A DNA stretch of 64,000 nt from Omphiscola glabra (taxonomy: Eukaryota; Mollusca; Gastropoda; Lymnaeidae): positions 14,204,307 to 14,268,306 of the forward strand of contig OZ024809.1 of assembly GCA_964017045.1 (NCBI GenBank), written 5' to 3'. The position numbers were made by a program, and so were the translations under genes. The notes beneath the pieces were generated by a model. It did not search any database and had not been told where the DNA came from. It worked only from the letters and a program-made list of their open reading frames with translations. Shown piece by piece: positions 56,390 to 64,000 of this stretch (positions are counted from its first letter, which is position 1; each line of letters begins with the position of its first letter).

Positions 56390-56650
56390 GATTTTCCCTG
56401 TGATATTTTTTTGTCTGTGACTTTTTTCCTTTAGCAAAATTGGTGACTTTTTTCCGCTCACCAACTGAACATGACGTTTCTCTAAAGATGAAATATGACT
56501 TATCTCCGTTAAATGAAACATGACTTTTCTTTCTAATAAATGGAACATGACTTTTCTTTCTAATAGATGGAACATGACTTTTCTTTCTAATAAATGGAAC
56601 ATGACTTTTCTTTCTAATAGATGGAACATGACTTTTCCCCGATACATGAA
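56390..56650. repeat. GTGACTTTTTTCC motifs leading into a 27-bp array
   Basis: Starts with CTGTGACTTTTTTCC and GGTGACTTTTTTCC, then 4-5 units of TGGAACATGACTTTTCTTTC plus TAATAGA. Confidence 0.85.
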
Positions 56651-57136
56651 AACCAACTTTTCTCAAAGTAGATAAATTTTAAACATTGAAGTAGAGTCCT
56701 TACAATAATTCAATACACTTGAGCTAACTGCTGGACTGTATTACAGCTCCGTACCAAACATCAATAAAACTTGTTGACAGTAGATTGAGAACGCCTTGCC
56801 GGCTCAAAATTCTTGGAACAGCTTCTTCTCGTGAGCGAGCACGCGCCCGCTCGAACCTGCGCACTGAACCAAGCTCCGCGCGGCAGCTCAAGGGCACGGT
56901 GAGTCAGGTGTGCTGTATTGTTGGTACTTGCACGGCGTGATGCTTCGTTTAATATGCAGAAACGTAGGTGATGTGTGATCTTTTTATGGATATCAAGGTG
57001 TGCGTGTAATGGATGAATGTGACTCGGGATTGGACACCGCTTCGCTGGCTTCTAATTATAGAGAGAATCTTAATGTGAGGTGAGAAGACGTTGTCTTGGG
57101 TCTTTCTAAAAAGGGATTTTAAAATTGTTACTTCTT

Positions 57137-57335
57137 TGATCATCATCATCATCATGATCATAATGATGATGATGATGTTCCTTAGTCCTTGGACCGTTGG
57201 GGCGCCACAGATGACATGAAAACGACCCTTCTCCATTTCTCTGTTTTCTGCACTACGCACAGCACCGCCTAGTCCCGTCCACTCTTTGATGTTATCTTCC
57301 AATCTTTTTTCTTCTTCTTCCTCTGATACCTCTTT
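57137..57335 (-). mobile_element. 3' fragment of the same non-LTR retrotransposon
   Basis: The minus strand encodes MEDNIKEWTGLG, then [14 protein letters not shown], followed by an ATG-type simple repeat. It shares [14 protein letters not shown] and the tail type with 40841-41110. DNIKEWTGL is a common reverse-transcriptase C-terminal signature. The fragment is 5'-truncated. Confidence 0.75.
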
Positions 57336-57610
57336 GATATAATGGTCAAATAAAGGGGTGCACGAGCACGACGTAGGGGGATCTAAAAATATACTGGGGT
57401 GGGGGCAGAGGCAGGGGGGGGGGGTGCTGTACTATTTACGCCAGTGGCGAGTTCAGAAAGTAAAATGACAACGTAAGACGCATGCATTAAGTTGATTAAG
57501 TCCCAGGTATTTACAGTCAACTGTCTGATATACAGCTTCGTGTTGCCCAGCCATGCCCCAATTGAACTTGTGAGTCTGCAGTCCGTTAATTGGATTATGG
57601 GGGCGATTAA

Positions 57611-57612
<2 letters not shown>

Positions 57613-57656
<44 letters not shown>
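57613..57656. repeat. TA microsatellite
   Basis: About 21 TA dinucleotides. Confidence 0.97.
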
Positions 57657-57659
<3 letters not shown>

Positions 57660-58809
57660 ATTAAAATCATTTGGTCAAATTTATAATCAGATTTAGATAG
57701 CATACGGATGTATTGTCACATTTCATACACGCGTACCGGCCTAGCAACGGTGTGACTTGATGTGCGCTATACTCTATACCCGTGAACAACTTTTCTGGGA
57801 TGTTGGATGTAATAATGTGTCTTGGAATTGTATGTTTCTGCACGTAACACAAAACCCATAGCAGAGCTTTACGCATACATAATAGTGTTGGGGGGGGGGG
57901 GTTAGGGTTGGGCAAGGGAGGGGTTGGGGGTAGCAAACAATCTTCAATGACTGTACATTAAAATTAGAACGACTTGCCAAGGCTCGGACCCAATGTAAGG
58001 TGTAGAAACATTCCCTACTGCAAATATAAAGATCCGATTATGGTACGAGAAGTGACCGTTCAGGATGGACAGAAACAGACAGCCTTGCTTTATTTCCCGA
58101 ATGACCTCCCCTTAAGTTCGTAGTTCAATCAATACCCAGCCACTCTGCCATCTTCTGCTTGTTTGACCCTTGACCCGTCAACCACATGAATAGTTAATGG
58201 TCTTATGTCTGGCTCATTAACATGACGCATATAATATACACGCACACATACACAGTATGTATACACACACTCACACACTGTATTCACACACACGCACGTT
58301 AACAGTTCTCAACTCGTCACAGGTTGCTCCACATGTTCTCCATAACGTAGAGTGCTAACTTCTGGCAGGTCCGGATTAACCGCAAAGATAAAGGAGTCAC
58401 GTTCCTGGGGGGACCTATGCTTCGTAGGAACCCCACGCCTAATAGTGGCCCTTATAAGTATTAGGAGCTCCACGCCAATTACGGGTGACTTTTTTCTGTG
58501 ACTTTTTCCCTTGTGACTTTTTTCCCCACTCACCGTTCCATCATGACTTTAGAAACACGCATCGCGTCATCATACTGCTTAGCGGAGCCTCCTGTTCATC
58601 GCCAAATTTTGCGCCAACGTCACGTGGTATTTGCTATTCGCAGGGGAAAACACGATTAGGTCCCTCAGCCTTGCTCAAGATTTAACAAGAGTGCGCTATT
58701 TCTAGGTTGTTTTTTTTTATTAATCGAGCCGTTAAGGAATTTAGTTAGCAGTTTTGTGAGAGACATCGCTATTTCAAGGTTAGCTGTATTCACGTGTTTA
58801 TCTGAATTA

Positions 58810-59185
58810 CTTGGCATTCACCATGGTACTTTTTGACAACACGACAGAGCTGACATTCACCAGAGTATGGTTTGACAATACGCCACAGCTGACATTCACC
58901 AGAGTATGGTTTGACAATACGCCACAGCTGACATTCACCAGAGTATGGTTTGACAATACGACACAGCTGACATTCACCAGAGTATGGTTTGACAATACGA
59001 CACAGCTGACATTCACCAGAGTATGGTTTGACAATACGCCACAGCTGACATTCACCAGAGTATGGTTTGACAATACGACACAGCTGACATTCACCAGAGT
59101 ATGGTTTGACAATACGACACAGCTGATATTCACCAGGGTATGGTTTGACAATACGACACAGCTGACATTCACCAGGATACTGTTT
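58810..59185. repeat. Minisatellite, 39 bp x about 9.6
   Basis: Units of GACAATACGACACAGCTGAC plus ATTCACCAGAGTATGGTTT. The unit is 13 codons long, so it is open in several frames. Confidence 0.95.
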
Positions 59186-59521
59186 TGAGTTTTGTCTCAA
59201 GAACTTGCAACGACCGATGAAGAAATTTACCCCAGTGACATGTCATTTTTTTGTTTTCCTTGATCGTCGTCTTTCAACACTGCGAAGTGTGTGTGTGTAC
59301 TACGTCACACATCATTTGTCACGTTCTGGCATCGATCACATCGTACCCATTTCAAAATCAATTCCACAGAAGTGTTAGCCATCGACCAGTTGGTGCAGGC
59401 GTATGTGCAGGATGCCGCAAGGGGGGTGTGGTGGTGGGAGGAGGGGGGTCACTCGATTATTTGAACAAGACTTTTTTAACGGCCTTTTTTTCCTCTTCGA
59501 GCGGCGCGCTATCAAACACAT

Positions 59522-59605
59522 TTCATGGACATCAAGGGGTGATAAGCGAGATGGACATCAAGGGGTGATAAGCGAGATGGACATCAAGGGCAGATAAGCC
59601 GGATG
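59522..59605. repeat. Short array, 26 bp x 3
   Basis: Unit ATGGACATCAAGGGGTGATA plus AGCGAG. Confidence 0.9.
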
Positions 59606-60469
59606 GTGGAAACAGAGCGAGATAATGAAATCATTGACTTGATTTCTCGCCGGATTGTGACATGTGACTTATTACGACATTCGGGTGTTTCCGGATTTGT
59701 AGTTTCGGAGTTCGGAGTCTTAACTCCTACCATCAACTCGATTGGATCGCTACTAGAAGTGTCCCCGGAGTGTTCGCGCGGTTTCATGTGACACTGCGGA
59801 TTTCAGCGGGAAAATCTCAAGATTGTAAAAAGGGGGGGGGGGGGGAGGGGGGGGGAATTGACAACAAAAATAAAATCAAAGAAAAGTCCCAAATTCACAA
59901 TTCATGCTAAATGTTGATTATAATTTTTTTTAAAGTGTCATTGTGTATTTGTAATGCTATTTATTAAATAATTATTGTTCGCAAGTCAATATCAATGTTA
60001 CTACTGATTGAATAAAAGGAAATGGAAGTGAGTGACGGATTATTAGGAACGTGGATCGATTTTCACTAGGTATTATGTATATTATGTGTGTTTTATTATT
60101 GTAGGAAAAAAGTCACAAGAAAAATTCACAGAAAACTTTCACAGGAATTTTTTTTTAATTAACCGTAGTTTTATTTGTGAGTCCGTATAAAAGTTCATGA
60201 TAGTCTAAATATCAGGAAATGGACTCAAAATTCACAGGAAGAAAAGTGATAAGACAAAATAAATATATATATATTTAAATAAATCAGACGCATTAACACA
60301 CATTTATAGGTATTGATAAGTATCACTAAATGATAAGTCTGGAATGGAAACATGGTAAAAAAACATTATTTTGAATTCTTTTCATGAGAACAGTCGGAGG
60401 AGGACACCTTAATTTATGAGCGCGATAGGCGTATAGGAGTGTTATCGGTGAGCGGAAAAAAGGTCAAGT

Positions 60470-61015
60470 CACATGGGAAAAAAAAGGTCACGGGAAAAAG
60501 TCACAAATTTTCCTAGGAAAAAAAGGTCACGGGAAAAAAGTCACAAATGTTCCTAGAAAAAAAGGTCACGGGGAAAAGTCACAAATTTTCCTAGGAAAAA
60601 AAGGTCAAGGGAAAAAAGTCACAAATTTTCCTAGGGAAAAAAGGTCACGGGGAAAAAAGTCACACATTTTCCTAGGAAAAAAAGGTCACGGGAAAAAAGT
60701 CAAAAATTTTCGTAGGAAAAAAAGTCACAAATTGTCCTAGAAAAAAAGGTCACGGGAAAAAAGTCACACATTTTCCTAGGGAAAAAAGGTCACGGGGAAA
60801 AAAGTCACAAATTTTCCTAGGAAAAAAGGTCACGGGAAAAGTCACAAATTTTCCTAGGGAAAAAAGGTCACGGGAAAAAAGTCACAAATTTTCCTAGAAA
60901 AAAAGGTCACGGGGCAAAGTCACAAATTTTACTAGAAAAAAAAAGGAAAAAAACGTCACGGGAAAAAAGTCACAAATTTTCCTAGGAAAAAAGGTCACGG
61001 GAAAAAAAAGTCACA
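60470..61015. repeat. Minisatellite, about 38 bp x 14, of GGAAAAAAGTCAC units
   Basis: Units of GGTCACGGGAAAAAAGTCAC plus AAATTTTCCTAGGAAAAAA. Purine-rich on the plus strand; related to the 55-62 kb dispersed motif. Confidence 0.93.
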
Positions 61016-62023
61016 TGGATAAATATTACAGGAAAAGAGACAGACTTCGATCCGGGGGCGGCGTTTTCCCCCGACACGGCTCACACGGTCCTGTTTATGA
61101 CGTTCGGACATAGGTGTCCATTTGTTATCACGGTCATAAATCTGTAGTCCAGACTTCCCTCACCATCCCTCCCCATATGCTGAGTCTCTTGTTCCGACAA
61201 ACTCATTGTGACGTAACAAAGGGATGGTCCACCCACTGCTGCTGAGCTGTGGCAGGTGATCTGTTTGCACTGGACTTGAATGGCCGACATGTGTGTGATC
61301 AGGCTCGACCCGTCTACCAGATCAGCTCCGCCACCAGGCCTCACTGCCGGATTTAGGCCTCTGCCCCTGGAGGCCCCCCGGGGAGTCGACATTTTTTAGG
61401 CTCCCCTCCGCGAATGTAGGAAAAAGGCACAGAAAACTTTTTAATAACCTTACTTTTATTTGTAAGTCCAACTAAATGTTTATTATAATCTGAATTCTGA
61501 ATAACAGTAAATATAACCAAAATTAACATGAAGATATGTGATAGGTAGGGAAAAAAATGAAAATCAAATGCATTTACACTAATATATAGATCTATATGAC
61601 TTGGGGAGTATCAAATAAACACACAAAAATAAATTGAAAAAAAAAATAGAAAAAAAAAAAAAACATTTTAAAAAGTCTGAAAGTAAAACATGTTAAAAAT
61701 TATTTTGATTTCTTTTTGTAACAGTCAGAGGAGCATACGTTAAAATCTGAAAAGTTTGGCGAACAAATGAATTTGTATATCGTACGGAACAACGCAACAT
61801 TAATGGTTTGTCTGGATTGAGCTATCACTCAACTAGTACCACAATGCAATGTCCCCTTTCCACAATGCAGTGTCCCTTTGCTTTCCTTTGAGTCCTTTAC
61901 TGCGTGAGATGTATCCTGGAGATTAGAGACGAGAATATATGATAATCCCTTCACGAAAAAAAGTCACAAATTTTGCTAGGGGAAAAAAAGCCACAGTCAC
62001 AAGATATCATAAATAAATCATGT

Positions 62024-62140
62024 CAAGTTTGTGGAACAAATGAATTTGTACATCTTTCGGTCCGACCACACTCGCTTAGTGACAAGAATTAGTTTTAGTG
62101 TGATTACAGGTATGTTATTGTACAGCAGCTGAAAAAGGGG
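62024..62140 (+). repeat. Dispersed repeat
   Basis: Direct-strand copy of the repeat at 56262-56372. A third partial piece (AACAAATGAATTTGTA) is at 61760-61790. Confidence 0.75.
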
Positions 62141-62654
62141 GGGGGGGGTCACATTGGTAAAGTCTGACAAGTTTGGGGATTTTTTTTTGTTCATATCTAT
62201 CTCTCATAGCCTCGTTGTCCACATTGGAACCATTGATGCTCTGTCCAAATAGAGTTATCAGTAAACTTGTGCTACAATGTAATTTCCCCTTTGCATTCCT
62301 TTGATTCCTTTACTGTGTGAAATGTTTCGGTGAGATCAGACTCGAGAATCAAATGACAATCCTTTTGGACGAGAGCTTAATCTCTACCCAAATCGCTTAC
62401 TACCATTTATTGTTATTCAAACTGTAATATTCGTGTTTATTGGCTTCAACTTCAAGCATAAATAAATTAGTAAAAAATTATGAATAAATCATAGGGTTAA
62501 ATGTTTAAATGTGTGATTATAATATGTATATATAATACAAATACCATACACATATATTTAATCCCAAGCGGGAATCAAACCACGTTCCTAATGAACCGTC
62601 TCTTACTTCCATTCACTGATATTTAGTCTATAATAAACATTTATATGGACTTAT

Positions 62655-62770
62655 GGCTAATGTGCTTCTGTGGTCCCCTTATTGGGAGTCACTTCCCTTT
62701 GTTTATGATAGATTTAGGGTTCGGGTTAGGGTGAGCGACAGAGGGACCAGTAGCGTGCAATAGGGCTTGT
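62655..62770. mobile_element. Element related to 50651-50880
   Basis: Contains GATTTAGGGTTCGGGTTAGG, close to the core of 50651-50880, flanked by imperfectly inverted CTGTGGTCCCC and GAGGGACCAG. Confidence 0.4.
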
Positions 62771-63309
62771 CATTTCTGAGACCGGAAAACGTCATAGCGC
62801 TCTATGTAATGTTACTATTTTTAGAACGGCGGACAAATAAATCTGAAAACACGGTGTACAACGAAGAATTTTTTCTACTAGTCCCCAACACTAGACAAAA
62901 ATTGAAATTGGAATGATAATCAAAATGTTAGTTCACAAACTTTTTTGGCTTTCTTTTAGCTTTCTACTAGATTGCAATCTAAAAAGAAATAATTAAAATA
63001 AAAATGCATGCAAATGGGCGGGGCAGATTGTCAATTATTCTGAAAATACAAATATAAAAAACAGTGGGCAATTTAATAACTATAGGCTAAGATTTTTTTT
63101 AAAACTATGTTAGTCAGGAAACTGTGTTACACAAGTAGCAAATTTGAAGAAAACACAAATAAACACAATAATAATCGATGAAAAGTGCCCTATTTGTAAG
63201 AACCCGTTAAATTCTTAATTTTTGTTTTTAAACTATCAATTTTTGTAAGTGTTCATGCTATATGTTAAAAGATGCCCGAGATTTCGTACACCCTTTCACT
63301 CAGGAATCT

Positions 63310-63672
63310 ACACAAATACTAGTGTTATGAATTAGGCCTACTACTAGTGTTATGCATTAGGCCTACTACTAGTGTTATGAATTAGCCCATACTATTAGTG
63401 TTATGCATTAGGCCTACTACTACTAGTGTTATGAATTAGGCCTACTACTAGTGTTATGCATTAGGCCTACTACTACTAGTGTTATGAATTAGGCCTACTA
63501 CTAGTGTTATGCATTAGGCCTAATACTACTAGTGTTATGCATTAGGCCTACTACTACTAGTGTTATGAATTGGGACTACTACTAGTGTTATGAATTAGGC
63601 CTACTAATAGTGTTATGCATTAGGCCTACTACTACTAGTGTTATGCATTAGGCCTACTACTACTAGTGTTAT
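63310..63672. repeat. Minisatellite, about 27-30 bp x 13
   Basis: Units of CTACTAGTGTTATGAATTAG plus GCCTACTA, with GAATTAG/GCATTAG alternation. Confidence 0.93.
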
Positions 63673-64000
63673 GAATTTTGGACCTGCGTTCGGATGATCT
63701 CGATCCCCTAACACCACATAAATTAATGTGTTTCTCGCAATCTCTCTCAAAAAGTATTAAGCCATTTTATTATTGAGAATGTGGATTTTTTAAAGTGGTG
63801 TCAATATTTCATTAAATATAGTTGAAAACAAAGTTTTGATTTAGGTTAAGTGTCACTTCGCTAACATAGCAGTACTGAATAGTGTTGACATTTTGTCCGC
63901 ATAATTACCCGGATGATTACAGCAATTCTATTTATAGATGTCTGCCATTAAATGACAAGCCCTATTACCGGACTTATAAATACAAATACGTTTAGTAAAA

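Larger units (their letters stand above)
61080..63300. other. Repeat-derived intergenic sequence
   Basis: Contains dispersed repeat copies and GGAAAAAAG-type motifs. A GC-richer piece at about 61081-61400 has a 103-codon minus-strand ORF of no recognisable family. Confidence 0.5.

Noticed and set aside
58790..59200. ORFs of 121-136 codons at the 39-bp array
   Set aside because: Repeat artefact; no non-repeat domain.
61081..61392. 103-codon minus-strand ORF
   Set aside because: No recognisable domain and sits among dispersed repeats.

Overview
This is eukaryotic nuclear DNA: AT-rich, intron-bearing, with no operons or Shine-Dalgarno sites, and full of minisatellites and small DNA transposons. 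Three animal genes are identifiable: a ciliary WD40 gene (DAW1), a divergent protein kinase gene (DIPK2 family) and the APC/C subunit gene CDC26. Their repeat content (hAT MITEs, a tRNA-derived SINE, non-LTR 3' ends with TAA or ATG tails, a SPIN-like hAT) suggests a lophotrochozoan, most likely a gastropod mollusc. The species cannot be fixed from the sequence alone. Layout: 1-20.6 kb is gene-poor repeat territory with one plausible but unidentified Ser-rich coding exon (12784-13655). 20698-24638 (minus strand) is a complete five-exon DIPK2-family gene (469 codons reconstructed). 24.6-28.9 kb is the spacer to the divergently transcribed DAW1 gene. 28901-43497 (plus strand) is a complete 13-exon DAW1 gene encoding 415 residues, with splice phases consistent at every junction. 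43.5-49.4 kb is non-coding. 49498-49719 (minus strand) is CDC26 (73 codons). 50-64 kb is again repeats, including a dispersed family built on the motif GTGACTTTTTTCC. The most striking observation is in DAW1. The 3' end of exon 7 plus its splice donor is tandemly repeated 13 times as a 51-bp unit (38168-38857). The unit is exactly 17 codons, the reading frame stays open through all copies, and 12 of the 13 donors keep GT. Using any intact donor would splice in frame to exon 8 and insert n x 17 residues after Ile180, at a blade boundary of the beta-propeller. DIPK2 shows a parallel case: exon 2's donor lies in a five-copy 32-bp array, but that unit is not a multiple of three. All four DIPK2 introns carry tandem arrays, and DAW1 intron 3 carries a five-copy acceptor-like array followed by a five-copy donor-like array. 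Minisatellites appear to have formed at, or captured, splice junctions here. About 30 tandem arrays cover roughly 9 kb (about 14%) of the window by my hand count. The three recognised genes are not functionally linked. DAW1 acts in outer-arm dynein transport into cilia, DIPK2 proteins are secretory-pathway or secreted kinase-like proteins, and CDC26 is a structural subunit of the anaphase-promoting complex.
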